A stretch of 64,000 nucleotides of DNA from Carnegiea gigantea. Its lineage: Eukaryota > Streptophyta > Magnoliopsida > Caryophyllales > Cactaceae. Below the pieces are notes generated by a model that worked only from the letters and a program-made list of their open reading frames with translations, searched no databases and had not been told where the DNA came from. The position numbers and the translations under genes are program-made. This document shows, in pieces, positions 12,422 to 24,508 of this stretch (position 1 is the stretch's first letter; each line of letters opens with the position of its first letter). The stretch lies in contig JAKOGI010000424.1 in assembly GCA_029747015.1 (NCBI GenBank), positions 254,501 through 318,500 on the forward strand, given 5' to 3'.

Positions 12422-12426
12422 AAATT

Positions 12427-15238
12427 TGTAAAGTTTGTCATACAGTTACAAATTAAACCACTAATTGATTTAAAAATAAGATGTATAGTATAGGAAAGTA
12501 GAGGTCGATCCCACGGAGAGAGATATAAATTTTAAATTTACCTCATATCTAATTTAAATTTTAACAAATTAATTTATATAAATCCAAATTAAGTTAAGAA
12601 AAATTCAAAAAACTACTACCTCAGATTATTTAATATTCTAAATCTAAATATGCTGCCAAAATTGTGAAACAAATTAGATTATAATCATGTAACCAATAAA
12701 ATTAGAAAACAGTGCAAAAATCAAAGAAAAACCCAAAACAGAAAATATAATTCAGAAAAATAAAATATAAAATGATGGAAAACTACTTCTAAGTATGATA
12801 AGCCTAGAACCAAATACTAAAACACTCATATTATAAACCAAATATTGCAGCAAATTAAAAACAGAAAATCAAAAACTACAGAATAACAAAAAAAAAAATG
12901 CAGAAAAATGCTAAACTGAAAACAGAAATTAAAATAAAGCCACAAAATTCACTTAAAAACCTAGCCTATACTTATCATTAAATTTACCTAATAATATTTG
13001 GAAACTTAAAAAAAAAAAAAGAGAATTAAAACCTAAAATGAAACTGAGGAAATCTAAAATAGAAAATCAAAATAAATTATTCTGCACTAATTAAAAAATG
13101 CAAAATGAAAATGCAAATATCCACAATAAACTTCCAAACTTTCTACACTAAAAAAAAAAAATCTTAAAACACAAACTATAAAGCCAAAAACTCAATTTTT
13201 AGATTTATGAAACTAAAAATCTGGACTTTAAACCTAGAACGAGTTTACAAATAAAATTTGAAAAAATTATTAAATAAAATCTAAAAATTCCAAAATTAAT
13301 TCTAATAAAACAAAGAGACTTTTAAAACCCTAAAATAATCTAAAATGTAAAAATAATCAATAATTACTAATTTTAAACTTAGAATCAAACAAACTAACAA
13401 GATTGTCCTAGAAAATAAAATCAGATTTTTAAACCTAATTTACATCTGGCATTTTGATAATTCCAAAATCACCAAATCATAACTAAAATACTAAACTATT
13501 ATTGGGGGATTCAACCTAAGCAAACAACAATTAATAAATTAACAACTAAAAATATAAACAATTAACTAAGAGAATAACAAGAAAATATTAATCGAGAATA
13601 ACCAAATCAAATAAATCACTTGACCTAATTATGATTCACCATGCCCTAACTTATATCTATCATTAATACTATCCATCGTTCATTTTTTAATAGTTAGACA
13701 CTAGAAAAGACCCATCAGTGGTTCTTTCTCGATTTTTTAGTTCAACTTCTAAGACCAGCCCTAGATCTGAACTCTTCTGATTAAATTAACCAAGTTATAC
13801 CAGGATAAGTTAATCAATTTAATTACAGCATTGAACACATCTAACCCTAGCAAATTACAATTACCAGCAATTATAATTAACTAGTCCTTGTTTGAAAACT
13901 TAGTTCAAGTCATAATAAAATTAATCAAGAGTAGCCTTAAATTAATTTTTATAATAACAATTTTAATGAATCTAATCCTCTCAAGATATCAATGTTAAAC
14001 AATGAAATAAACATGAATAACAATCGACTTATTTCAAAACATAAATTTAACATGGTTTTACACAATCAAGTCAAGTGAAATAAAATTTAACCTAACATGT
14101 TAAATAAACCACAAACTAATTCATTTAACATGTTTGGATTAAATAAAAGGAAAAACATATAAAATAAACTAATTCTAAAATATATACCAAGAATTAACTA
14201 AAGAATAAGGTAAATTTGCGTGTCAACCGAGCGTGTGCCATACACATCTCTAACCGTGACTGAGTTATAGCGACAGCAGCGGTGCATGGCGGCGGTGTGT
14301 CAAGATGGTTGCGATGATGGTGTGATAATGCGGTGATATTTATGATGATGGAGATGCTGTAGCCATTGGTGTCTTCCGATGGTGGTGGTGGTGAGGATTA
14401 GCATGTGATGATGCAAATGTATGATGAAGAATGAGATGGAGTATGCGTGGGTGTGTGAGATGATTTGAGATGACGTTGATGTTGGTTGATGGGTGATGAA
14501 GTAGTGAATAGTCAAGGTAATGATGCTTGATGATTTATGCAGGTAGGCAAGTGTGGGGGTTAGGTGGCGAGATGAGAGATGACGATGAGGGATGAGGAAT
14601 GATGGTGATATGTGATTGAATGATAGGGCAGTGGCTACATATGATGGGGATGATGCTGTTTTAAGATGAGGCAGTCATGGGTTTTGGGAGATGAGGTAGG
14701 CCTTGGTGGTGAATGGTAGTTAGCGAGAAGTGTGGAGTTAGGCAAGATGATGATGGCTTCTATGTGGTTAGGCATGAATGATTGAGGCTGATGGTGATTC
14801 TGCCGTGTTTATATGGTGGATGGTGGTTAGGATGTGTGGTGATACATGATGGGGGGCAAGAGAAGTCGTGAATGGTGATAAGGTACCACCATTATACTAC
14901 CAAAAACAAATAAATAATGGCAAATATGATATATGATAGTGCTGTTGTATAGGGGCTAGGCAAAATTGATGGAGTTAGGAGTGCAATGTGGAGGTTGATG
15001 GAGAAGGGCGTGGTGTGGAATATGGAGTCTTCGGCAGTTTTTTGTTTTGACTAATTCTTCTAGGTTCCTTTGACTTGCTATTTTCCCTCCTTTTAGCTTA
15101 ATCTTTCCACTTTTCTCATGAGTTTGGACCGAAACCTTTATTTCCTAAATAATATAAAAATGAAGAATACGAGACAAATTAATAACATAAAATAAATTAA
15201 GAAAATAAAAAAAACTATGCATGAAATGCGGCTTACCA
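12427..15238 (-). mobile_element. LTR2 of the Athila-like tandem array
   Basis: This 2,812-bp LTR runs on the plus strand from TGTAAAG to TTACCA. It is uninterrupted and so a good reference for the family. A PBS lies on its left and a polypurine tract on its right, so it is shared by E2 (as 5' LTR) and E3 (as 3' LTR). A GATGAT/GGTGGT-rich stretch at 14,290-14,880 is conserved with the other LTRs. Identity to LTR1 and LTR3 looks roughly 90% in the parts compared by eye. Confidence 0.9.
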
Positions 15239-15255
15239 AATTCCCCCACACTTAG
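15239..15255 (-). other. Polypurine tract of element E3
   Basis: The minus strand reads TAAGTGTGGGGGAATTT directly before LTR2. It shows that LTR2 is the 3' LTR of E3 as well as the 5' LTR of E2. Confidence 0.84.
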
Positions 15256-16590
15256 ACTTTGGACATTCTCGTGCAACGGTATCCTAAATTACCTAATGAT
15301 CTACCCTTAAACCCTTCTTATAAGTCCTATATGAACATAAAATCTAACCAGACTTGACTTGCTCAAGAAAATAATTTTATGAAAATTTATACTCTACCTC
15401 CTTGTAGTTCAAGAAAATAAACATGTAGCTGTCACCTAGGTTTCTTTTTTTTTTTTTTTTTCAATAGAAAAACTCTAACTTCCTTTGTCAAGGTAGAGAA
15501 TCTGAACTATTTTCCCCAGTTACCCTAATGTATGCCAATCAAGAGGACTTTCAAGGGAATTTGTGGCTTATGGTGAGAGGGAAGCCATATTTGGATGGGT
15601 AGTGATATGGCGGGTTTCCTAGCCAGGGAAAGCATCATCCTTCACTTTACTTTGAATTCATCCTTCCAATCTCACTTGGACCTTACTCTTTACTTCGAAT
15701 ATCTTCTCCCTTTGGGAGTATAGTTGCACTATTTCTCCTTGAGCCTAATTGATTTTCCTATCTTGCTTAACACATCGGTACCTCAAGCTTTTGAATTGGG
15801 TTTAGATTGAACATACTTACAACTTTGATTTAGAGAACACCACTTGATATCACAAATACTCTACTTGATAATGATTTCATTGCTTGCACTGTGGATGCCT
15901 CCTAACTAGTTAACCCAAGGTTTAGGCATGTGGACATTTAGCTCTGTAGAGTTTATTCAATGAGGTTTCTAAGAATATAGAAACTAGGCTCAAATTGGGC
16001 TTCTAGTGGAATAACATTAGGTAAGTAATATTTGGCTCATGTGGTGCTTTATTCCTAATGCCTCTATCCTTTTTTGCGTTGAACAAGGGTAAATAAAACT
16101 AAACAGTCAAGATTGATCACCCTTCTAAAAGAAATTAAATAAAGCAATTTCACTATTTTCTCAAATTTAAAAAATCATCCTAAGCGACAATTAATAGCTT
16201 ATGGACCCAAATCAAAGAAAGATCCAAAACAAATTTTGAAAAATATAAGAGAAAGAAGTAATCTAGAAAGACTCACACTCATGTATTTTTCATAAGGACT
16301 TGAAAATGACTCACACTCATTTTCTTTTTGTATAAATAAAATGGGAATAAATGAAATGCAAAATGGGTATAAATAAAATGCAAGGCAACCTAAATTAAAT
16401 GTAGGTTGCACCCCAACACTTAGTTTATGCATTGTTCCTAATGCGTTCAAAAAGATAGAAATAATGAAGATAAAAGTAAATATAATTGTATACTTCTATG
16501 AAAATGTTGGGTTGCCTCCTAACTAATGCCTTTGTTTACTATTGTTGGCTCGACGCAAATGAGCTCATGGATCCTCTAGTCGAATCTCCA
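15256..16590 (-). other. Non-coding 3' tail of element E3
   Basis: Homologous to 5,368-6,706 in E2 and without any coding region I can support. A long T run lies near 15,446-15,461. The second polypurine-like motif is weaker here (GTTGGGGTG on the minus strand near 16,410). Confidence 0.72.
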
Positions 16591-16603
16591 CCACTAAGCA
16601 TAC

Positions 16604-17710
16604 CTAATCTCCTTCATAGAAGTGCTTTAACCTATGACCATTTACCTTGAAAATTTTATTAGTAGCAAAGGATTTAATCTCAACAGTACCATGTGGATAA
16701 GTCTTTACTGTCATAAAAGGTCCTAGCCATCTAGAGTTCAACTTACTAGAAAAGAGTCTCAATTTTAAATTGAATAACAACACTTTTTCACCCACCTAAA
16801 ATTCTTTCCTATTAAGCTTAGCATCATGAAATGCTTTGGCTCTACGTTTGTATATCACTGAATTGTCATAGGCTTCCAAACGAATCTCTTCTAATTCCTG
16901 TAATTGCAACTTACACTCATTCCCTATTATGTCATAATCTAGACTACACTGGTTTACAGCCCAACATGATTTATATGCTAGTTCTATAGGGAGATGATAT
17001 GCTTTACCAAAAACTAACCTATAAGATGACATATCTATACGTGTCTCATATGCAGTCCTATAGGCTTAGAGAGCTCCATCTAACCTAAGACTCCAATCTT
17101 TCTTGTCTGGGCTAACAACCTTTTCTAATATGCCCTTAATCTCTTTATTAAAGATTTCAACTTGGCCATTTGTTTGGGGATGATAACCAATTAACACCTT
17201 ATGAGTTACATGATATTTGGCTAACAAGGCACCTAAGGTTCTATTACAAAAATGTGTTCCCTTATCACTCATGATTGCTTTAGGAACCCTATATGTATGC
17301 AGAATGAGAGATTTAACATGTTTCGTCACAATTTTAGCATCATCAGCTCTAGTAGCTACAGCTTCAATCCACTTAGATAGATAGTCAACAAGCAGAAGAA
17401 TGTAAGTAAAACTAAAAGAAGGGGGAAAAGGTTCCCTAAAATCAACAATGCATACATTAAAAATCTCACAAATATACACATTATCCAGAGGTATTTGATT
17501 CCTTCTAGATAAATTACCTGCCTTTTGGCATGCTTCAGATCTTTTGCAAAATTCATAGGCATCCCTAAAAATAGTAGGCCAATAGAATCCACATTCAATA
17601 ACTTTGTGTGTCGTTCTTTTGGTTCCAAAATGTTCCCCACTTTCAGAAGGGTGACAGAAGGTTAAAAATGAAGGAAATTCACTGTCATCTACACAACGCC
17701 TTATAATCTG
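16604..17710 (-). pseudogene. Integrase, Athila-like element E3
   Basis: On the minus strand the DDE core is visible at 17,479-17,066 (second Asp in IMSDKGTHF, Glu in NGQVEIFNKE). The continuation is at 17,032-16,796, and the C-terminal GPF module ([12 protein letters not shown]) at 16,795-16,604. A stop separates the C-terminal module from the preceding segment, and the N-terminal zinc region at 17,700-17,480 is in another frame. Confidence 0.85.
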
Positions 17711-17841
17711 ATCTCCACAAAATTTTCATAAATATTGCTCATCCCAAACATAATATTTAGATTGAGCTCCTATCTTCTTCTTTTGAGCTCTAGACAAGTC
17801 TCTACGAAAAGTTTTGGTTACTATATAATTAACCATATCAG

Positions 17842-19420
17842 CTACCAAAGCAGCCTATCAGTGATAACGTATAAAGTCTCATCAGGGAAATAATCGCTCA
17901 ATGGATTATCACTCTCCCCATTGTCTAGCCTAGTTAGATTGTCAGCTACTAAATTTTCAGCTCCTAGCTTGTGTCTAATTTCTAATTGAAATTCTTGCAG
18001 TAGTAAGACCCATCTGACCAATCTTGATTTTGTGTCATTCTTACTTGACAGATGTTTCATAGAAAAATGATCAATATAAACAGTAACTTTAACACCCAAT
18101 AGATAAGGACGAACCTTTTCTAGAGCAAAAACAATAGTATACATTTCCTTTTCTCCAGTAGTGTAGTTACACTGTGCTGGGTCTACAGTTTTAGAAGCAT
18201 AATAGATCACATGAGGTACCTTCCCTACTCTTTGACCTAAGGCTGCCCCTACTTCCTTATCACTAGCATTACACATTAGTTCAAAAGGTAGGGTCCAGTT
18301 AGGGGGTTGTACTATAGGAGTGGTCATCAATTTCAACTTCAATTGGTCAAAAGCACTCTTACAGTCCTCATTAAAATTAAACAAAGCATCTTTTACAAGT
18401 AAAGCACATAAAGGTGAGGTAATCTTAGAACAATCCTTGACAAATCTCCTATAAAACCCAACATGACCTAAAAATGACCTCACCTTCTTGACGCATTTGG
18501 GATAGGGCGAAGATTGAATGATGTCTACTTTAGCCTTATCAAACTTTAATCCCCTGGATAACACTTCATGCCCTAGTACTACTCCATGCTTTACCATAAA
18601 ATGACACTTTTCAAAGTTAAGCACCAAATTAGTCTCAACATAACGCTTAAGTACTAACGAAAGATGATGCAAGCACTGATCAAATGAATCACCATGTACA
18701 GTAAAATCATCAATAAAAGCTTACATAGTTTTGGTGATAAAATGAAAAAAAAAAAAGCCTCATCATACATCTTTGAAATGTAGCAGGAGCATTACATAGA
18801 CCAAACGGCATCCTTCTGAAAGGATAGGTGCCAAAATGACAGGTAAAAGTGATCTTGTCCTGGTCCTCAGGAGCCATAGGGACCTGAATATGGCCTGAAT
18901 ATCCATCAAGAAAGCAATAGTGTGACCTCCTTGCTAATCTCTCTAACATCTGGTCTATAAAGAGCAGCGGAAAATGGTCCTTCTTTGTGACCCTATTAAA
19001 CTTTCTATGGTCAATGCACACTCTCGAACCACTTTGGACTCTAGTAGGTATTAACTCACCTTTCTGGTTCTACACTACTATTGTTCCCCTCTTTTTAGGA
19101 GCCACATGGATAGGACTAACCCACTCAGAATCAGCGATGTGGTATATCACTCCAGTATCTATCCATTTAAGAATTTCTTTTTGAACTACCTCCATCATAG
19201 GTGGATTCAGTATTCGCTGAGGGTCTCTCTTCGGCATAGCATTTGTTTCTTGATGTGATTTTATATGAACACAATGTGGGGCTAAGTCCTTTAAGGTATG
19301 CTAAAGTCCACCCTAACACTTGACTATGTTCTCTGAGCACTCTAATAAGTTTAACCTCTCATTCAGATGTAAGTGCATCAGAGATTATAATAAGTAAGAT
19401 CTCATCATCCTCTAAATAAG
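17842..19420 (-). pseudogene. Reverse transcriptase and RNase H, Athila-like element E3
   Basis: On the minus strand the fingers/palm begin with MCIDHRKFNR at about 19,020 and include PFGLCNAPATFQRCMM near 18,800. A frame break in an A-rich stretch around 18,750 separates this from the connection and RNase H region (18,672-17,842), which has LMCNASD where Asp is usual and YIDHFS. The change of the first RNase H Asp region and the frameshift indicate loss of function. It ends with LVADNLTRLDNGE, the usual end of RNase H before integrase in this lineage. Confidence 0.86.
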
Positions 19421-19429
19421 CATACTTAA

Positions 19430-20191
19430 CATTCTCAGGCAATAGTTTCAGTTCTAGCTTAGTAGGTGAAATGTGAGAGGGTTGCATCTTCGTGTGACTT
19501 ATAGCTCCCTAAGTCTGTCAACTATATGTAATTGTAACAAAGACTCTATGTTGCCCACAACCTCATTATTAATATGCTGCACATTTTGAAACACAAACTG
19601 ATCCAAATCTTGAGTAAGTCCAGTTAACAATTCATCTTCATGAGATAATTTATAAACATTTTGGGATAATTCATCAATCACATCAAGTGCACACAGATAG
19701 TTCACTTCAGCAGGAAATCTTATGGCATCAAAAATATTAAACTTAATAATTTCACCATCAAATTCCATAGTCAGTGTTTCGGCATGCACATCTATTTTTG
19801 TCCTCGATGTTTTAAGAAATGGTCTACCAAGCAATGTGGGAACATCACGGCATGCATCACCTATGTCTAATATATAAAGTCAGCAGGAAAAATAAGCTCA
19901 TTGACTTGGATTAAGACATCTTCTAAAACTCCATATCTGTATGCATCACTCCTATCAACCAACTGAATAATTAAATCTATTTTCTTTAACTCTCCTAGGT
20001 GTAGTTTATCATAAATGGGCCTAGGCTTCACATTGATGGAAGCTCCTAAATTAAGCATGGCTCCAGGAAAGGGGAGGTTTTCAATTTTACAAAGAATAGA
20101 GAATACACCTAGGTCCTTACATTTAGGGGGAACCTTCTTTTGGAAAACAGCAGATAGATTTTGCCCCAGAATTAACTTTTCGTTCCCTTTT
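19430..20191 (-). pseudogene. Protease and gag-linker end, element E3 (downstream of the Sirevirus)
   Basis: On the minus strand the protease motif GAMLNLGAS replaces the usual Asp of the active site with Asn, so the enzyme would be inactive even without other damage. The region continues through DVLIQVNELIFPADF to the GRPFLKTS and MEFDGEIIKFN motifs (19,834-19,499). It is cut at 20,191 by the 3' end of the Sirevirus; the remaining gag resumes at 31,043. Confidence 0.82.
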
Positions 20192-21606
20192 TGTTGATTT
20201 AGAGAGTACACAACCACAAGAGGGGGGTGAATTGTGGTGTTCGATTTTCGCAAGTTGCTGGCAAACAGTCTTAGGCCCTGTTCGCACAGGTTGTTCCTGA
20301 GATAAGCAGAAGCGAAAATCCAACAAAATTGAATGCGGAAATAATGGACACAGGATTTTTACGTGGAAAACACCTCTAGCCCAACTGAGGTGAAAAATCA
20401 CGACCTACCTCGTGTAGGATTTAAACACTTCACTAAACGGGCTAATCACGTTACAATAGTAACACACCTTGTTACAAATTGCAACCCACGTAACCGTCTT
20501 CCCTAAGACAGGTTACCCCACGTCCAAAATCCCCTTGATTTGGACACACATTCAACTCACTTTTGTGAAAGAAGAGTATAAAGAAAAACACCCTATTACA
20601 ATGCTTCTCAACTAATCTAATATAGGGTACAATGAAATCCTAGTATGCCAACTTTGAAAGCTCAAATAACTCACTCACTAGACACGGTTTTCTTTTCAAA
20701 CTTTTAAGCTCATGAACACTGAATTTTTCTTTTTGAAAACCGATGCTTCTATCGTTCTAGGAAGCGACTTTATATAGTGCTTGAAAAAACAATTCCTCAA
20801 ATTTTTGGAAACTAAAATCCCTAAAGAATATAGAATTCTTTAGCCACAAGGGATGAGGAAACATGAGCTGGAAACACTTCCTAAACCGTGTGCATAAGGC
20901 GGTGATTCTCAGCAACTAGCCCATGTTTTTCTCAACAACCTTATCCACTTGCCAAAAATTGGATATTCTTTTTATTCAAAAAGATTTTGCAAATCCCCTT
21001 AGATTTTAATAACCGTTTTTAGGATAAGGGGTAAGATACTCCATAAAAAATCTTTCTTGCAAATCCTGGAGAAGCTGCTCAAAATCCAAAAGATAAAAAC
21101 GTGAAAAATTATTTTTCGCAGCTTATTCTGGAAACACCCTGAGTGTCCTGTTTCCAGAGTTGTTCCGAAGGGTGATCCGAAATATTTTCCAAAAAAGCAA
21201 AACCGTTTCAAGTAAGTGGTAAGTTAAGACTTTCTGATTGGCATATTAACAAGAGTCTAAAAATATAAAACCAAATTAAATCAAGACATCTTGTTGTAAC
21301 CACTAGTCATCTTGTAGAGAGACGAATCTGCTGCAAACACTTCACAGAACCTGTTCCTCACGGCTGCACTTATATCCTATGCTTCAAACACTTCACAAGA
21401 CATGTTTCAAACACCTTACAGAGCCTGTTCCCCATGGTTGTTCTTACATCCCTAACTTGAGTACCTGTTCTTGATAAACCATTAGTCAAGCAGTTTTAAT
21501 ATATTGAAAAACAGCAATAAGACCCTGTTGGTAAAGCCTGTTTGGAACAACAACAACTACTACAACACTTGGATTTGTTATCATCAAAACCTTATACATT
21601 CTAACA
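20192..21606 (-). mobile_element. 3' LTR of the Sirevirus
   Basis: It starts TGTTGATT and ends CTAACA on the plus strand. A polypurine tract adjoins its right end. The LTR contains several CCTGTTC/CCTGTTT motifs (for example near 20,277, 21,350, 21,424, 21,466 and 21,522). Confidence 0.93.
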
Positions 21607-21620
21607 AATTCCCCCTTTTT
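21607..21620 (-). other. Polypurine tract of the Sirevirus
   Basis: The minus strand reads AAAAAGGGGGAATT directly before the 3' LTR, the expected start of plus-strand synthesis. Confidence 0.88.
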
Positions 21621-22089
21621 GATGATGACAAACCAAGTGACCATATTGACTTTCAAGGACAATTGAAGTGATTAGTGCCAATTATTTATAGGACCGACAA
21701 TTCACATGAAGCAGTCAGTATCGAAAAAGTGTAAGAAATTTAACTCGTCCATGGCAAAACTAAAGCAATATTGATCATCCTATCTTCCCCCTTTTGGCAT
21801 CATTAAAAAGTAGGGGCGAACCGTCAAACATAGGGTGTTTGCTATCACCACCACTTGGGTAATGGAGGAAAGTCAACAGGCGATACACTCAAGTGTGTTG
21901 GTACGGTAATGAGATTGGCCATCCTAGTCACACACAAGCAATTCGCAACAAAAGCAAGTAAGGCAAAGCCAATCAAAAAACAAGAGAACCTATCATTCAC
22001 CAAACATGTGCAACAGAAAGTACAAACTGGCAAGAGAGGATAACTAAGAGAAGTGAGAACAGGCTATGAGAACAACAGATGGGGGGTGA
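21621..22089 (-). other. Non-coding stretch between the Sirevirus 3' ORF and its 3' LTR
   Basis: I see no coding region. On the minus strand it follows the coiled-coil end of the 3' ORF. A second run resembling the polypurine tract (minus AAAAGGGGGAAGAT, about 21,784-21,797) is visible; repeated polypurine tracts upstream of the 3' LTR are known in Sireviruses. Confidence 0.6.
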
Positions 22090-24069
22090 TCAGAGAGCAG
22101 CAGGGGAAAATTTTGCTGAGAGGGAAGAGAGAAGGGCGAGGATATCTTCATGGCGTTTTGCATTGAGAGCCTTTTCGTCGTCCAGGGCAGCCTTTACCGC
22201 AGTAAGCTCAGCACTGAGTCGAGAGTTTTCTTCCAAAGCAGCCTCAAGCTTGACTGAGGAACTGCTAGGAACAGGAGGACAGGGTGTTCTGGTCCCCTGT
22301 TCTGAGGCAGACCCCTCAACCAAAGTGTATCCACACCCCATAAGGGTGTTACTCCTAATCTCATCAATGAACTGAGCACCGACCTTCTTCTGCAGAGTCA
22401 CCCCAAAGTGCTCAAACACACTAGTCAGGAAGAAGTCGTATCCCAGGTCATGTTCCCTGGAGGTCTTTGCAATTCTTGCTATGTGGTGAATTATGATGGC
22501 AGGAAGGTTGATTTGCTCTTCCTTGTCCATCATATCCATCAAACATTGATCCATGGCATTAGCAAGATTGTGACCCTGGCCCCTGGGGATGACATTCTTG
22601 ATGATAAACCAGAATATCAATTGATGGAGCGATGTCATGTCCCTTTTCTTCACGGACTTAGGTGTTTGGAGGCTTGATTGCTGGCTAAATTTTTGGACGA
22701 GCTCCAGCAGCCTGACTGTCCCTAGAATAGTCTTGCCTTCTCTCACATATATATCAAAGTCGGGGCGGGAATCCCCAGAATTTCCCCTAATATCTTCGCA
22801 TCAAAGCGAAGCTGTTGCCCATTAACAATACTTGTCACCACTCCTTCGGTGACAGTGCAGTTGGCATAGAACTCTGCCAACTCATGTACAGAACACCCCA
22901 GCTGGGCGTTTGTAAACAGCTCATACCACCCCTGTGCATGCAGCTTGTGCAGAAACATCCCCAGGCCCTGTTCCTCAAAATATTTTACCTTGATAATTTT
23001 ACCCTTGACTAGCCGTCTCTGAAGCAGTTGGGTCAGTTTGGCTGAGATTGCGGATGGGGTAGACTTCTTGGCTCTTTTAGGTTGAGGCTCAGTAGGAGGT
23101 TCTTGGGTGGAGGCGTGTTTGAGAGAGGCTTTTCTCTTGGGAGTTTTGAGGGGTGATGGTTTGGAGGGTAAAAGTGGAGGTCGATTTTGGTGCAGGCAGA
23201 GGCTTATCCTCTGAGGACTCTGAGAACACGGGAGTGCCCTGTTTGAAGGTGGTGTTCTCAGTGTCGCTATCTGATGAAGGCTTAGAGGAGGAATCAATTT
23301 CCTCATCAACAGGGGATGTCTGTTTGGCAGGTCGAGGCGTGGATTGGAAAGCAATTCGGGCTGATTTTCGAGTTGGCCTGTTTGTGGGTTTGGCCGAAGA
23401 GGGGATTTGTGGTTTTGGTTTGACAGAGGTTTCACTTTTTGAGGGTTCTTCAGTCTGGCCGCTTTGAGGCCTTGATGGTGGTCATGTTCTTGGCATTCTA
23501 GTACGCCTAGCCACAATTTTGTACCTTTTGCGTTTCTCACCAGTTTGTGTTATCGGTGTGGCTTGTGCAGGCTTGATAGGAGACTCCTCCATTTGACCAC
23601 TACTTCTCCCTTCTTCTTTTGATAAATCCTCCCCTAGGTCATCCCTAAAAACCTCAGGCCCTGTTTCTGCCCCTGTTTCCTGCTCTGGAAACAGCCCGAA
23701 CGAATTGATGTCATCTAGGCCATGGTCAAACAGAGAGAGGTCATCTAAAACCCCAATTTCCCTTTCAGATGCCCCAACAGGTTCTTGGGTTTGACATGCG
23801 CCCGGTTCACCAAACAAAATCAAATCCCATCCAAATTTGTAGGGAATGTCTTCCAAGTTTAGATCCACTGTTCTAAGGTCTATACTCTTCAAAAAACCGA
23901 AAGGTTTGTAGACAATGGATCGAGGAGGTTCAGTAATTGTACCTTCCATAAGAGCCGTCAAAAATTGTGTAGGCGCAAACAGGGCTGTGACTGTTTGCAA
24001 AGCTGTGCTTGGTGACCTATTGCCCTGGGTCACGGTCGAGGAGCTCTCAATGCTGATGGGGGATGCCAT
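22090..24069 (-). pseudogene. Sirevirus extra 3' ORF (envelope-like position; plant transposon-associated domain)
   Basis: This ORF lies between RNase H and the 3' LTR, the place of the so-called envelope-like gene of Sireviruses. On the minus strand it starts MASPISIESS at 24,069. Segments are acidic (to about 23,500), then Pro/Lys/Ser-rich and probably disordered (23,500-23,060). A globular part follows at about 23,040-22,400, whose motif GWYELFTNAQ...VNGQQLRFD resembles a domain recurrent in plant transposon-associated proteins. The C-terminus (22,260-22,100) is a predicted coiled coil with heptads of Leu and Ala. No convincing signal peptide or membrane span is seen, so a true envelope role is doubtful. 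Frame changes near 23,500 and 22,750 break it. Confidence 0.72.
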
Positions 24070-24180
24070 TTTTCCAGAGAGATGAGAGAGATTAGGGTTT
24101 CTTGAACAGGATTTCAGAGCACGAAGGATTGTGGTAGAAGTGAGAGATTGAGCAAGAGAGCTTTAAAGAGAGAGAGAGAC

Positions 24181-24229
24181 ATGCAAAATCTTTAAAAGAT
24201 TTTGCCCGTTTTGCAACGGGCTTTTGCAT
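24181..24229 (-). repeat. Cluster of perfect palindromes upstream of the Sirevirus 3' ORF
   Basis: Two stem-loops sit side by side: GCAAAATCTTT/AAAGATTTTGC (24,183-24,205, 11-bp stem, one-base loop) and GCCCGTT-TTGC-AACGGGC (24,204-24,221). An outer pair ATGCAAAA (24,181-24,188) and TTTTGCAT (24,222-24,229) could enclose the second or replace the first. They lie about 110 bases upstream of the ORF start at 24,069 and after the end of pol (24,509). Confidence 0.85.
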
Positions 24230-24508
24230 TTATTTAGGCCGCGCACGCCTCAGGAAGAGATTAGCATTTTCAATTTGTTGCACGTATTTGTCAAACAAGA
24301 GGCGTACCTGTTTCTGGTGCTTGTTCTTGAGGTTACTTGCTCGGTAACATGGGACAATAAGGGCAATCTCATTAGACCTCAACGAGTGTCAACAAGTTGT
24401 AAACCTCATATATGCTAAACATAGCACAGAAGTTTATTGCAAACAAAAATTTAATATGTTGTGCCCGTAACTTTTAAATTTTGCAAACAGGGAGAGAGAA
24501 CATGTTGG

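Larger units (their letters stand above)
5353..12426 (-). mobile_element. Internal region of Athila-like gypsy element E2
   Basis: Lying between LTR1 and LTR2, this region reads on the minus strand as PBS, gag, protease, reverse transcriptase, RNase H, integrase, a 1.3-kb non-coding tail and a polypurine tract. That order is the Ty3/gypsy order. The sequence style (FMDDF catalytic box, a CX2CX4HX4C-type knuckle after gag, the DLGAS protease motif) fits the non-chromodomain Athila group. There is no recognisable envelope-like ORF between integrase and the polypurine tract. Several frameshifts and stops make it non-autonomous. A 333-bp hAT-like MITE interrupts the protease region. Confidence 0.88.

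Noticed and set aside
22079..22375. Plus-strand open frames across the Sirevirus 3' ORF and integrase (also 7,358-7,801, 27,423-27,902 and others)
   Set aside because: They are antisense shadows of the minus-strand element genes.
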